From NCBI GenBank assembly GCA_947579605.1, contig OX388311.1, positions 25,856,951-25,920,950 on the forward strand: DNA of 64,000 nucleotides, given 5' to 3'. The DNA is from Athripsodes cinereus (Eukaryota; Arthropoda; Insecta; Trichoptera; Leptoceridae). Of the stretch, positions 47,710-61,004 are shown piece by piece. Numbering within the stretch: the first letter of the stretch is position 1; every line of letters starts with the position of its first letter. Below the pieces are notes generated by a model that saw only the letters and a program-made list of their open reading frames with translations, had not been told where the DNA came from and searched no databases. The translations under genes and the position numbers were made by a program.

Positions 47710-48775
47710 ATATAAATGGCAAAAAATAACACAAGAAGCTCGATACTATATATTATATAAATGGACAATTTGTAAAGAGCCGTTTACTCGTAACATGACC
47801 TCAAGGGCGCCGTATACCGTGTTTATCACCCGAAACTTCATGACATTAAACTCAGAAGGATAGAAATTAATTTGGTACATTTTATTGAAACACTTTGATT
47901 ACAGTACAAGGGAGTCTTCTTATTCATAATTATTATTAGAAATTACTCAAACATTAAAAGGTAACATCGGGAACTCATAACTCAAAACCAACAAAATTCG
48001 AGATGTCTACATAGTTCTTATATTATCCCACGATATTATTTTGACATGGGGTCGAATCTAAATGTTATGTATAAGTTGAAAAATGTTGATACTCGCCCTT
48101 TATGCATTAAATTATAATTTCATTTTTCTAATCTCACATTTATTCTATTTTACAAGAGCTTTGAGATTTGGACTAAGTATTGTGCTTTCTCAAATGAATA
48201 TAATATTATGACACAAATATAGTATATTCAACTTTTTTGAGTAACATAGGTTAGGTCCCCCCCCCCCAACATCGTTTATCATTCTGGCGTAGGCTACCTG
48301 CCCTGTATTGGCAAGGACAGCTCCTCCATTCTTCGAATCTAAATACGTAGTCACATTTTGAAAAAAACGTCACCTTTATCTCCAAGAATGTATAAAAAGA
48401 TAAATTTTATTTTCTGTTTTAAAAACAAATTCCAATAAATGGACATCCTCTATATAACCCTTCGTTCTTTTTATTACCTTTTTATATATTATTATCATTG
48501 TTATGTCTGCTAATAATTTCCCATTCTCAAAAAAATGGTTTTATTGTTTTATGGGTTGAATCCAAAAGTGGGTTAGTTACACAATTCGTTCCCTTTCTTA
48601 TACACTCATTATTCAATAAAAATGAACATAGCGTGTGTATAGATTATTCTTCGATCTGTGTTATAAACATATTATCATGATATATGAAGGAAATTTTGTG
48701 TTATTATTTTATTTGTGGTTCTTTTATCATTATTGTCCATCATTATTGATTCATCATGTAAATACTTAATTCAGT
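47710..48775. other. AT-rich; C homopolymer at 48257-48267
   Basis: An 11-C run is unusual in this AT-rich DNA. No gene or element is recognised. Confidence 0.4.
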
Positions 48776-48779
48776 CATG

Positions 48780-48860
48780 ATGTATCTAATCATCCTGAAT
48801 GTCTTAATTTTTATGAACAAGGAGAGGACAACTTGCACATTCATTATGTTACGTGTAAAG
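48780..48860 (+). repeat. Unclassified ~250-bp interspersed repeat, copy 9 (partial)
   Basis: gatgtatctaatcatcctga, atgtctta and aaggagaggacaacttgcac are the central blocks only. A later ttgctgttgtggcatagata at about 48892 may be its degraded end. Confidence 0.5.
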
Positions 48861-48899
48861 TTATTCTTCTGACAACACTATCTATGAACTTTGCTGTTG

Positions 48900-51365
48900 T
48901 GGCATAGATAGATTTTTTTTTCGTTTCTTTCACATTGCGCGCAGAAGAGATGAAAGTATGGTTAGCTGATCATGACAAGAATCATGCCAGGTCGAAGACC
49001 CAAAGACAGGTAACAATGAGTTACTTTTATCCCGTAAATTAACGTTGTGGAGCACCTGGTTGAGAACAGAAGAGGATTTTGAATGGTTGTCCATAAGGGG
49101 CCACCCGAAGATCACGACACTTAGAATTACAAAAACGACTGAAAAAAGAACAGGAATACGTTACTCAGAATATGTCGTAAACATTTGTGATTTAGAATAG
49201 GAATCTCATTAGAATTAGTCATTAATAATTGTTCTTAATATTTTAATAAAAAATACACTCATTACAGTCCAATTATTTTTTTTTCGGTCCTTCAATGCTA
49301 TTGTCGCATGTATGATGGAAGCTTACATCTCTCATTCAATGCGATTTAACGTCATCTTTTATGAAATCATTTTCTTGGGAAAATGTGATAGAATTACCCA
49401 CCAATTTATAGTATAACGGGATCTCCTTCAAGTGTAATAGTCAATGGAATAATCGAATGTAATAAAAGTTCAAGTTGTTTATTCTGTTTTTGTATGTTGA
49501 TGAAGTATGTATAAAATGCATAATTCTATTAACATTTACTTACGTATTATTATGTAAATGTACTTATAATTTCTGTTTATTAAATTAACTATGTATGTAG
49601 GTACTCCAAAAGGGGTTGAACGCGCGAAACAATGGATGGATAATTCTTCTTTCCGGAATTATATGAACAAAGAGCATTAAATAGTATTATATTACAAAAC
49701 AATAAATAATTTTATCAAAACGTAAAGAGTACCTCCACCAAACAGCCTAGAAAAGGGATCGGGAAGTAATAATAACAATAAGAAGACAAGAAACAAAGGC
49801 AAGAAACCGGAAGACATCTTGAGGAGGTCAATTCATTACAAGAGCTTTACGATCGTCAGAAATAAGAGAGTATTTACCTAACAGAGAAGAAACGACTAGT
49901 AGCTTACCCGGTTAGCGGATAAAAAATATCCGGTTAAATTTTAAACCGCGCACACAGGTTAATCTGCCTAATTTGAGTATTTTATATACAATTGATATTG
50001 AACGTACGAACTATTTTAGCTATCAAATAATAATTGGAAGATATTTTTCATATGAATTACTTGTGCATTTACAGTCAAGTTTTTCTCAAAATAAATATTA
50101 TAACATTCGATTTCCCATACAAATGCGTTATTATTTATCAGTAAAATACTTACGAATACTACATCATTCTAGATTTACAGGTATCTTATACGAGTATTGA
50201 ACTCTTTACTATAATGTATTCGACTTTGTAGTGAAAATTACTAGAAATAAATCGGATTCCGAAAAATAACCAGTTATTCGTTCATCCCTACCATCTACCT
50301 TCTTGGTAATTAAGTAAGGATATTTCAAAATATCTAAGACTGGGTATAATTGTACCAATATATTTTACCAAACAAGGCATGCGGGTTTATCAAGAGATGA
50401 TTTTATTTCCAACAATTTCCAGCCATGACTCGGCAAATAAAAAAACTTTTCATCATTCTTTTTCTCAATATATAAATATACTATATAAGAAAATTTACCA
50501 ATTTCATCCTAACAACTATGTTTTATTCGCGTAGGTATTCACATCAAATACACCTTTTCATTTATAACTATGTATCTTTGAAGGTACAATATTGACTTTA
50601 TTCGTATACGTTGTTCCATGAAATCCATCGAGAGAAATTACTTTCATGTTAAAATCACGGGCGCAACCACGGGGTCATCAATATCTCAATTATCCCAAAG
50701 TCCTCGATAACATGTTATAATACGTCCGACTGAAATTAGATTCAACAGAATCACAAAATTCATCAATCCCCGTAAAAAAGTTGCAAGACTCAGTAATAAT
50801 AATTAGGTATATTAGCATTGAAGGATCCATCGACCCCGCTTATGGTGCAGAAGTCTAAGAACCTCCATTTACGCGACGTGTCATTGCCGACTCAATTGAT
50901 TCAAATAATACTCAAAAAAGTTTAACCCACATTTCTCCCCTGTAAATAAAAATATTGATAAGGGCTGGATGATTGCCACGTCACTGAAAGTAGGGAAGTA
51001 CCAGTTAATATAACTTCACCATTCAATATGTTATATATGTTCCGTGGCCAATAGAGAATACGTACATAGTTATGCCACTGACAACAGTAAGATTGATTTA
51101 CAAACAATACAATCTCTAACCTTCTTGCACCTTCCTCTACAATATTTCTTCATTGTTGTTCCTATTTCCACAAAAGGGAAAACACAAAGTCAATATTGTA
51201 ATAGTGTATTGCACTTTGCAAGATGAATCCTCGCGTATTCCATCTGTAAATAAATGTCAGTGCACATGTGTATGATTTCATTTGTTATCATAATGTCTGG
51301 TGTATTACAAACAAGGGGCAAACGAAAGAAAAATATCTTTATTATCCAACTAGTATAGATCATTT
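48900..51365. other. AT-rich with two unassigned denser patches
   Basis: Patches at 48930-49130 and 50640-50900 are less AT-rich and may be old transposon sequence. No motif was recognised in six frames. Confidence 0.35.
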
Positions 51366-51369
51366 TTAA

Positions 51370-51768
51370 CCTATGGGTCAGAAACTTTGAGTTTAACCAA
51401 TTCGACTATCAAGAAACTTCGTGTAGCACAAAAGAAGCATGAAAGAGCGATGCTACAAATAAAACACTCTGATCACATTAGAAACACTGAGATACGTAGA
51501 AGATCGGGAGTTACGGATGTTGTCGAAAGAGTGGCAAGGTTGAAGACGTGATCATAAGCAAGGCATATTGCTAGACTTAAAGATCAAAGATGGACAAAAA
51601 GGGTAATGAAAAGGAGACCTCGTGAAGATAAAAGGAGTAAAGGAAGACCTCCAACACGTTGGCCAGACGACATTAGAAGAAACGCTGATGACTGGTTGCA
51701 GAAAGCTCAGAACAGAGATGCGTGGAGACATATGGGGGAGGCTTATGTTCAGCTGCATAAGTTAGTAA
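51370..51768 (+). pseudogene. LINE reverse transcriptase C-terminal end (GRPPTRW group)
   Basis: Plus strand: YGSETLSL-type start near 51375, then KLRVAQKKHERAMLQIKH, IRNTEIRRRSGVTDVVERVA, a frameshift, WTKRVMKRRPREDKRSKGRP, PTRWPDDIRRNADDWLQKAQ, NRDAWRHMGEAYVQLHK. This is the C-terminal region of a widespread insect LINE ORF2 family. One frameshift and at least one stop are seen. Confidence 0.8.
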
Positions 51769-51797
51769 GTAAAGAACATTTTCAATATAATTATCAT

Positions 51798-51855
51798 CCA
51801 ACCAGAACCATCGTCTCTCTTGTATTACATAGACCATCGATCTAAATCTTAGAGA
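51798..51855 (-). pseudogene. Small LINE fragment (HRSYDND group)
   Basis: accagaaccatcgtctctct followed by tgtattacatagaccatcg matches the VIQERRWSWLG codons of the copy at 26800-27296, minus strand. It lies about 30 bp beyond the unrelated plus-strand LINE end. Confidence 0.55.
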
Positions 51856-51859
51856 TGTG

Positions 51860-52475
51860 TATGTCATCAAAGCGTCTCACAGAAATAGAGAAAGCCAGTA
51901 AACTTACTACATAGTATAAGCATGCTGGTCGTCATCTCAGTGTCAGTAAAATAAGTGAATTCATAATTGGTGGCACATGTCAAACCTTAAAGCTATTAAG
52001 CAATAAAAATAAGTTACATAATAAAACAACAACTGGCACATACTGGTCGGAAGACCGAGAAGAAGAAACTTGACAAAAAGTAATGCAATATACACTTAAA
52101 TTGGTACATTATAAATTATTTTAAAGGATATAACCATCATGAACCTCGAATCGCACAGCTTTTAAAAGTTTCTAAACATAAAAAGTTATAATATGCATAA
52201 AGACCTTATTGCTTTCAGACATAATATTGTAATAATAAAAAAAAACATTTAAGGTTTTCTTCGCCACTAAAAGAAAGCTACGTTCGAGATATTGTTATCA
52301 TACTAGTTTTGTACCCAGTTTTCCTAAGAGAATAATAATCATGAATTTGAGAAAACAAAACATATTACAAGCAACCTTTCTAGCGAAGAAAGAACGATTA
52401 ATATAAAAAATGATAAAAATATCTTTGCAATTCTGTCATAATTTGATATATCATTATCTTTTAATATCTATCACG
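51860..52475. other. AT-rich, nothing recognised
   Basis: No element or gene is recognised. Confidence 0.4.
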
Positions 52476-52479
52476 CCCC

Positions 52480-52760
52480 AACTATGGTAAAATAAGCAAA
52501 ATAGACAGAATGCTGATTCTATCAATTACTGCGCAGTGTTTCGCTTCCATCACATTCATTTAATTTCTCATATACTACCACTGAGTTATCACAACCAACA
52601 CCGAGCCGCTTGGCAAAACTGACATAAGTCACCATGTAATTCTCGGATGTCCCTTTCTTACACGCCTTCTTTGAGATAAATATACTTTATTTGTCATCCT
52701 TTAACTATTCATTGTCTCTATATACCTAAACCATCGCAACTTATTACCATGCAATTTGAC
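52480..52760 (-). pseudogene. Decayed LINE 3' end, same family as 18072-19298
   Basis: Aligns in order with 18080-18360: tttcgcttccatcacattca, tttctcatatac, aattctcggatgtccctttc, ttctttgagataaatatact and taaaccatcgcaacttatta all have counterparts. Many indels. Confidence 0.6.
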
Positions 52761-52769
52761 TGACAACTG

Positions 52770-55170
52770 AAGACAATGTTGGCATTTTCAAAAGGCTTCA
52801 AACAAAAATTGCCACTTTATCCGCAATATTCTTCCAGCCGCTCGTTTTTCTACACAGATAAGAACATACCAAAATATTTATTTGTCGATATCATATCGTC
52901 GGTGTAATGAAAAGGGTGCGCTTTTTATGGTTCTTTGTTATTCTTTGATACTGTTATATGCGCATAAAATTAAAACGTTTTCCATGCAATTTAAACAACA
53001 GCAGAGAAAAAAAACTGTATATTAATAATATTTTGAACGAATGTAATGGATGCACCGTCGTGAGATTTTCATTACTTTTCCTTTCAGAGTTCACAAAGAC
53101 GTTTGAACTTTTTACTTCTTTATAAGTATCTACATTCATTTGATAGGTACTTTGTTCATTTCATATTACTAATGAAGATTAAGATGTAATTATTAACAAA
53201 AATATGCTTTAGAAACTATTTTTGTTTTAACAACAGAATACATACCTATAATCATTTTTTTTAATAACAAAAGAACAGTTTTAAAATTTTCACAAATATA
53301 TTATGATCAGCCATCTCGGAGTAAGCGGGTAAACCTCTTTTTATGAAAGCGCTTGGGCCTACAAACATTTATGTAAAAAATAAACAGTGTTGTTGTTTTG
53401 ATACATTTTTAAAATTCTTAAATATATTTTTCTACAATGCTAACGCACAAACTCTCGAACAATTAAATATAATAAAGCCTTGAAAGGCATTTATTTATAT
53501 TTTTATGTTTTTATACGTTACAGAGTCAATGATCCAAATAACGACATTTATTCACCTTATCTGGCGTGTCGCATGGGTGACTAAGCGTAAAGAGTAACAT
53601 ACATAGGTTGCATAAATAAATACATAAATATATAGATTTCTCAAGTCTGCTGATACAGATGTTGTAAATAGACTCGTGATACCACGTAGAGGTGGTTTAG
53701 CTGACTATGTTGACCATGTCTTCTTCGTGGCTGAACCAGCGTTGTGAAGCAAGTTAACTTGTTAATTACGTGTGATATAAAGGTCTGCTATTGGCTAAAC
53801 AATGGTGGAAGCAATAAGCACTGTGGTATGTCGGTAGGACTAGATAGATAACTATAATCAACCGTGTAGAAGAAACAAAAGACTTGAAGATTCCGATCTT
53901 AAAAATTGAGTTAAATGGCAAAGAAGGTTAAAGAAATACACTTTCTTTCTACCAAAGTATTTATTTGAGAATTGATGGTTCTATCAGCTTTTGAGAGCAT
54001 TGTCAAACATTCTTGAATCAGTGCAATAATATTTTTATTCGATTAATTATTTCTTACCTCAATTATGACAATCATATTAATTATTACGTTAATTTCTTTA
54101 AATGATCTACATACGTTAACTGTTTAAAAGTATAGATCTCATACATTGTAATTATGGTAACCATCATCAATTTTGGTATAAGTGGGTCCAAAGACTTCCT
54201 ATTCATCATAGGTACATAACCCTAAGATATTGATATTCAATTTTGTGGTATTTATGATAGCGGTCTGTGAGACCTGCACTTGAAACAAATAAACAATAAA
54301 TTGTAAAAGAAGAATAATATGAAATATCAAAATATATATTTTTAGTTTTCAGTTCTATCACTTATTAAATATTAAGACTCAAATTGATAAAATTTTATAA
54401 AATAAACATATTTTAAGGACATTCGCATGCAACTCCCGTGCATAGAGTTCTTCATAGAGCTATATCTCTACATCCAAGCAATTTATATAATCAACCAAAA
54501 ATAAAAATATAAAAGGATTTTTGCAGATTGAATCGTTAGAATCACAATTTTAAATTATTAAAACAGTTAGTTCTGTCATACCGCTAACAATACTTTAAGG
54601 TTAAGTATAAGTAAAGGTATAAAAATGAAAACACGTTTACCATTACCTCAAAGATATGCGTCGAATATAAAGTGAGTTTTAAATATGTACATAATAGATG
54701 TATTGCAACCCTATTCAGGTCACAGTTCTCATAAGGGTAATATTCAAAATCTTTAAGACACATATTGTCTTGCCGCTTTTTACTATAAAGATATATTATA
54801 ACTCCTGATATTTATTAAAAAGCGTGCCTCAATGTTTTTAAATGGGAATTTAAAACATTTATTCCTTAAAAAGTATGACAATGATAATATTCAATTTGGA
54901 ATTCAAGTAGTCTCTTATCCTTTAAGATAAATGTTTTATCACAAAAATATTATATGAAATAAAATAAATTATGAATAAATATCATTTAAATCTTCATTCA
55001 ATAGCTTTAAGATAACATACTCTTACTCATACAAAGTTCAAAACAGAGATAATGACGTTTTTTCAAATTATTTTTGATAAGTATGACATTTACATTTATG
55101 AAAGTTCAACTTTAGCAAATTTTAGAACCTAAGTAGGTAGTGTTTTCGGATGAGTAGATACTTTTAGTAA
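52770..55170. other. AT-rich; one weak Penelope-like end
   Basis: At 53343-53402, tatgaaagcgcttgggccta followed by aaataaacagtgttgttgtt resembles the GAAA-stem III-...-acagtgttt layout of the Penelope-like ends, without a recognisable CUGAUGA. Otherwise nothing is recognised. Confidence 0.3.
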
Positions 55171-55176
55171 ATACTA

Positions 55177-55768
55177 GCTGACCCAGCGAACTTCGTACCG
55201 CCTAACAATCAATGAATGATTAGTATTTTTAATCTCTTTACAAACTCCCGTAACTGTCCAAGTGTGTCATCGTATAGTGTAAAAATATAAAATTCATTTA
55301 TGTATGTTGAACAATTATACTTAACTCAGATTCGTTTATTATCTGCTGAAAGTAATGTATGTAGGTACTTATTTATTATTTAAATAGATTCTTATTCATT
55401 TTAAATTTATAAAAATTCTTTTCCATGATTTTTTCAAAATTGAAATTTCAGTACCACAGATGTTAAATTGTATGGGTAACGATTCTAATTTGAAAATGTA
55501 TACAAAAATTATTCTATAAATAGGCCAGTCTATAAAAAAACATCATGGTTGATTTTGTATAATTCTCCATATTGCATTTTTTATTGAAATTAAAAATGTA
55601 TGGCGTAAATAATTTTCTTTGTAATTTTTCTTCCCGTGAATTTGTAAGATATTTTAATAGCCTATCGGCTATTCGGGGAGGAGAAGAATCCAACAAATCG
55701 GTACAGCCATTCTTGAGTTATAAATGGTGTAACTAACACCACTTTCTTTTATATATATATATATATAG
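55177..55768 (+). mobile_element. Widespread insect repeat starting ctagctgacccagcgaac, ending in (TA)n
   Basis: It begins actagctgacccagcgaact and tcgtaccgcc, and ends with atcggtacagccattcttga, ggtgtaactaacaccacttt and a tatatatatata run. This start and end are a very common pair in arthropod genomes, as I recall them. I am not certain of the class (it is often grouped with RTE-like or unclassified non-LTR). No coding content is seen. Confidence 0.6.
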
Positions 55769-55789
55769 AAGAAGATTACATTTTCAACG

Positions 55790-56855
55790 CTTTCGAAAAT
55801 ATAAATACCACTTTTTTGACGATTTCGAATACTTTTAGATTAAATATTTTTTTAAAGTAACAAACTTTTCACAATACTAAACAAATTTTATTTTTGTATT
55901 TGAACTTGCCCTGAGTTCTTATATAATAGATATCAAAGTAAAACAATCCAAAACATAGTTTTAAATAAAGATAAGAATTCAAAATAAACTGAGAATAAAA
56001 AATTGTGTATATATATGTGTAAGCTTGATTTAAAAAATCTTTACTCAAATATGTATTAAATTGGCAGGTCGCAACAATTAATTACAAGAAATTACTACGC
56101 AGAAATAATCTAGAAAATATCAATTACATTGAACAAGGAATAAATATTCCTGAAATAAAGAACTGACATTCAACTATGCCTTCTTAGAAACAATTATCTT
56201 AGAAATTGAATTTTTATTTCAATTCGAATTTACCAAGAACCAAAATATCTTGACAAAAACATTTTTACTCTCTCTTCCACATCCCCCGCATTATATATTT
56301 CTGATATTTTTCTCCATTAAAGAAATTATTTCTTTTTATCTTGAACTCTGAAATAAACAGTTATTTAATAGCATATCTTGTATGTCAATGGATATTACAA
56401 AGAAAACAGAATTCGACAAATACGTTGGTACACATTCTGCATCAACGCCATTTTCCAAACTTGTCATTTATATAATTTTTTTGACAAACGTATCTATTCC
56501 TATCACACACCCAACCGTTGGAGATACATATAATGAGTAACAATAGTAGACGGACAGACATAAATAGGTACTTACAATATACTGTATATTATACGTAGTA
56601 CAATGCAAGGGCATAATCAGTACTTTTTCTAAGTGAAGGGTTTAGAATTTTTTTTAAATCTAACGATTTGGTTATTTCATATACGCGAAAAATTTGTACC
56701 TCCCTGGAATTGGAGATATTTCAACAACAATTTTAGAACCACCTTATGTTTTTTTTATATATATATATATATACGTAAATTAGCATACAGTATTATTCTC
56801 TGGCGCCAGTGTACAAGTTGACATTCGTAGATAGATTGTCAATAATTTCGAACAT
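55790..56855. other. AT-rich; (TA)n at 56755
   Basis: tttatatatatatatatata at about 56754-56773. No gene. Confidence 0.4.
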
Positions 56856-56859
56856 AATC

Positions 56860-57000
56860 ATTCGCTCATTATGAGCGGTTTCAATAATCTATCTATCCGC
56901 TACTGTCGATTGAAATCTACTGTGAAATATACTTTAAACAATAGATTTCAATCGACAATCACGGATAGATAGGTTACTGAAACAGACCATAAGATGGTTG
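56860..57000. mobile_element. Foldback MITE, ~140 bp
   Basis: Left ggtttcaataatctatctat, ccgctactgtcgattgaaat, cta and right tagatttcaatcgacaatca, cggatagataggttactgaa, ac are imperfect reverse complements around a short actgtgaaatatactttaaa centre. The outer ends also match loosely (cattatgagcgg / ccataagatgg). Confidence 0.7.
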
Positions 57001-57029
57001 CCGTAAGTCGACATAAATGCTCAACAGAT

Positions 57030-58460
57030 TTCGAATATTTTGTATTGAAACAGGAATTGTACTATGGGTGAAATGCACTTAAAACAGACTAACCTAATTC
57101 GTTAGTTTTTTAACACCTTTTCTGACTTCTACTAAAAGGGAGTTTGCACAGAGCATTGATCGTGCTGATGAGGTGTCTGTAGAGTAATATTCTTACGACC
57201 TTATAATTAATCTAATTTCAAAGGGGAGAGGTAACTTCTCACTTAAATGAAAATTTCCATATACGAGTATATTTTAATACTACTTTTGTGTACTTTTCTA
57301 CTATTTTACAGATCCCAGAGACGGCGGGTAACTGCTCCAGTTTGTTCTCCCCCTGGGTTAGCCCATCTACTGCATAATATATGTAGTAAAGTGTAATACC
57401 TATAATCATAACACGGCTAGAAGGCGCACCGTATTATTCAAGTGAAGTGAAACATGAACGGATTATATTTTGCTACAGAAACAATGGTAAATATTCAACG
57501 TCATGTGTGCCAAAGCGACATGACATGATTTCTAAAAACGTCGGAACATAACCATATACACTTACATGTTAAATATGGAATACAGTGTAAATTTTACTAT
57601 AAGTTATGAATGTTTTTTATATCTCTATTTCTTTTGTTCACCCGGGAATGTTTTCGATCCTGGCAGGTGAATGTCGGTTTGTAAGTACACAGCACTTGAT
57701 TTGTTAAGAGTATTGTTGTTTGTTTGTTGTAAACACATGAAAATTTGTGTCTTATTTCCCAACAGGATTTTGGCGGATAGATTTACGGGTAATTCTCTCA
57801 ATAGCTGTTTATATCTGTAAAGAAATAAAACGATCGATTTGAAGAAACGTGCATTCGATATGCAGAAGCGAATAAAATAATATATTATTATTGGTTTATC
57901 GTTGAAGATTCACGGTATTTCCGCGATACAAAGTGTAGATTTTCTTTTTAAAGCTCAAGAGATTGAATTCAATTTAGTTCTTTATACATTTTTTTTATCT
58001 TGTTCTCTATTTTTCAAGGCATTGCTAGCAAAACAAGTACGTAGGTTGATAAAATATTACATTCTCAGTTGAACTAAAAAAATATGTACGAAAGAAATTG
58101 TAATCGGTTTATTTTACCATTCTCTTTATAAAAAGTCGTCCGGAATCGTAATGTTTACAAATATAATTAATGTAGGATTCGAATAAGGTATAATAAATCG
58201 TACATTATATCACCATCTTAGATACCATAAATATTTTTAAACCACATCAGGATCACTTCATAAATTTCTCAAGGAAACTAAATATACTCGATCGAGTCGA
58301 TATTTATAAAAAATTATAGTATATTTATAAATTCTTCACCTACAATTCTGTAAATATCTGAATACGTATTGTATTTTATTAAAAAAAGGATTATTTGATT
58401 TCCAAAATTTCCTTATTTTATTCCATAAAATAAAAGTGATTAATTTTTATTATTTTTTCT
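57030..58460. other. AT-rich; GC-richer patch at 57310-57370 not assigned
   Basis: The patch has gagacggcgggtaactgctc and ttctccccctgggttagccc. It may be transposon-derived. Nothing else is seen. Confidence 0.35.
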
Positions 58461-58468
58461 TTGTTTCC

Positions 58469-58740
58469 GCTCCCTCGGTGCTGAGGGTCGTGACCATCAT
58501 TTGTATAGGTGTAGAATAAAAGCTTCCAGCGACTCCGATCCTTCGCTCTTCGCAGCGCCTAATGCAAGGCTCTCCCTGTTTTCCCCTTAACCTGCTCACT
58601 CTATCTCATTGGTGCGCGTCCCCGAGTTCTATTGCTCTCCACAATTACAGTCAGAACAAGCCTCTCCAGGTTGTCTGGTCCTCTCCGTGGGATTTGCCTA
58701 AAGTACTGCAGGACACGGCGCACGCATATGTTTTATTTGA
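58469..58740 (-). pseudogene. LINE ORF2 C-terminal end (RxPDNLERLV group)
   Basis: Minus strand: VLQYFRQIPRRGPDNLERLV, then TRGRAPMR, followed after a stop by ALRRAKDRSRWKLLFYTYK and WSRPSAPRERKQ. The order (FGHI.RRxxDNLERLVVxGKVEGxRxRGRxPxRWxDQI...ALRxAxDRxRW) is a known insect LINE C-terminus. Two stops break it. It is the most GC-rich element in this part of the window. Confidence 0.75.
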
Positions 58741-58744
58741 TTTA

Positions 58745-60085
58745 ATCAACATTTGAAAATGTTATGGTAATATCTGTGTGTATTTACGTTGATTGTTTTC
58801 TATGTGTTTGATATTGCATGTAAAAAGCTTGCGCTCCAATTATACTACTACTTTACCATCAGAACATAACCCACAAGTGGATTCACCAGCAAATTAATAT
58901 AATTATGTAGGTACCTACCTAAAAAAAAGTTGAAAAAATTAAATTTTCATAAACTAAACAGCTTCAAGGATTGATATTTATTTAAGTTATTTAAACAAAT
59001 AACTATTCTCAAATCAGAAGTATTAAAGGTAGTTAGTTCGACTTGATAGATCACCTCGTTATAAATTCTTGACTACTTTAGTCTTTATTTTATTTAACTG
59101 GATAAAATATAATTTTACTTCAGCTACAGCTTTTGAAACGTATTTACCACTAATAAAGAAGGATCATATTATTTCATCTTGAAGTGAGTTAAAATAATTT
59201 TCATAAAAAACAATCTGAACTGTAAGAGCTTTTTCAACTTGTATTTTTTTATAACAAAGAATATAAGAAATAACTATTGAATAACAAAATAAAATAACAG
59301 AAATAAAAAAATATTAATAAAAAAATACAACTGATTTCTTAAAACATAAATATGTTTCTTATGATCCTTTGTCACAAGAATCGTGCAATAAAGTCGATAA
59401 ATTTATTAATTACACAAACATTTTCAAACTTTGATTAATATTCACAGCCAATTCTTCACAAATAACGAGTAGGTATCTACTCAAGTTTAGCTGACACCAA
59501 GCACAAATTACAACAAAGATGATTGAATTAGACACTCTGTACCTATATCAGAAGATAGGTTGTTGTTTAAGCCTTTAGAATTTCTGGTAGGAGACAAATG
59601 TTCAATGATTCACACCTGTAATGTAAGTGTATGTAATCAATGTACAGTAAAGAATAAATAAATATAAAAAAAAGTAAAGCCAAGAACGAGTGTAACACTT
59701 GCTTACTACAAACTTAGATAAAAGAAGAATAACTAGAGGTTAAAGAAACAGAAATAAACATTATGATGAGTTTCTAGAATAAGTAACTAGGACAAGAGTT
59801 TCAAGTATAATGTATATAATACAAAGTTCAAGGTATTACGTTTTATGTCGTGATTATAAGATTCGCGGGTGCTATTAGCCTATATTTTTATTTATATTTC
59901 TCGTTATACTAACCAAACATACTCAAGTAACTTTTTCTCACATTGATGAATCAGCAAAGTATAATAATTATCATTATTTAACGTGCTGGTTATTTAGTAT
60001 TTATCGTGAAAACTTCTCTTCCCATCATGCAGTAAAGTAAATATACCATAGGCGTACTAACACTCCTCGTTTACTATTCTCAAAA
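58745..60085. other. AT-rich; repeat relic at 58855
   Basis: ttaccatcagaacataaccc then acaagtggattcaccagcaa at 58852-58892 is the end block of the ~250-bp repeat in reverse orientation. No gene. Confidence 0.4.
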
Positions 60086-60089
60086 GCAT

Positions 60090-60345
60090 TTCGAAAATAG
60101 TAGGAGAGTCGATGAAATTTGTGTGGTTGTGAAATCTGACAATCAATAATGTTCACCACTTTTTTCTAACTTTTCGAGTGTTCTGTAAAAGGCAGGTGTT
60201 CGTTAATCATCACGTATCAAACAATTACCTTCTACAAATTCAGCTTCGAAATATTCCACCTATTCTGAATGTCTTTAATTTTATTGGTACCAAGAAGATG
60301 ACTTGCAAGTTTATTAGTTGTAATTATTCTGCTGGTTGTATCTAA
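60090..60345 (+). repeat. Unclassified ~250-bp interspersed repeat, copy 10
   Basis: Blocks: cttttcgagtgttctgtaaa, aggcaggtgttcgttaatca, ttccacctattctgaatgtc, tttaattttattggtaccaa, gaagatgacttgcaagttta. The first and last blocks are diverged. Confidence 0.55.
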
Positions 60346-60349
60346 ATCG

Positions 60350-60930
60350 TGAAATATTTCAAATTTCCTTACCGAAATGATAATATGGCAACAGGAGCAT
60401 AGAAATTTTGTGAAAACTGAGTCTGATAAAAAGGTTCACACAGTTAACAGTTAAAATAATGAAAATATTTTACAAGTTTTCGTCTCTCCCTAGAAATAAT
60501 CCGGGTTACGCCTTTGAAACAAAATATTGATGGCGTTACAAGCGAAACCTAATGAGCGGAAAGTTTTTAGTCATTTAACTCAAACGATTTGCACAAAACT
60601 GACCGCGTGTGGTTAATCACTTAGTTTGTTTTATGTTTAATTTTGTTCACAGCATACCTATTATAATTCATTATTCCCAAGTCAAACGTAACCTGTATAT
60701 TAGTATTAATGATGTTGTGTGTATCGCGCGTTGTGAAAATTAATTTCATAATTGTGAGAAAATTCAGGAAAAATAGTCAAATTATTTTAGAAGAAATTAA
60801 TCATTACAGTGTGCACATTTTAGAGAAAAATGAAGAGTCAAAAAGATGCTTAAACTTTAGAAACAAACTTAAATATGCACATTCCAATAATTTCAGACAG
60901 ACCTCTCAAGGAACTTAGAACTTTTCAATT
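60350..60930. other. AT-rich, nothing recognised
   Basis: No element or gene is recognised. The short plus-strand frame at 60709-60918 has no family resemblance. Confidence 0.4.
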
Positions 60931-61004
60931 GTTAATAAATTTTGTTATAAAAATAAAATCAAAAACACTGTTTACTTTCACTTGTTATTTATTTTAAATA
61001 TTTT

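Noticed and set aside
48257..48267. C homopolymer as a structured element
   Set aside because: A single C run cannot form a G-quadruplex or i-motif by itself; probably a simple slippage tract.
53300..53410. Penelope-like end with hammerhead
   Set aside because: Only GAAAGCGCTT and acagtgtt are present; no CUGAUGA-like box or convincing stem II. Kept only as a weak note.
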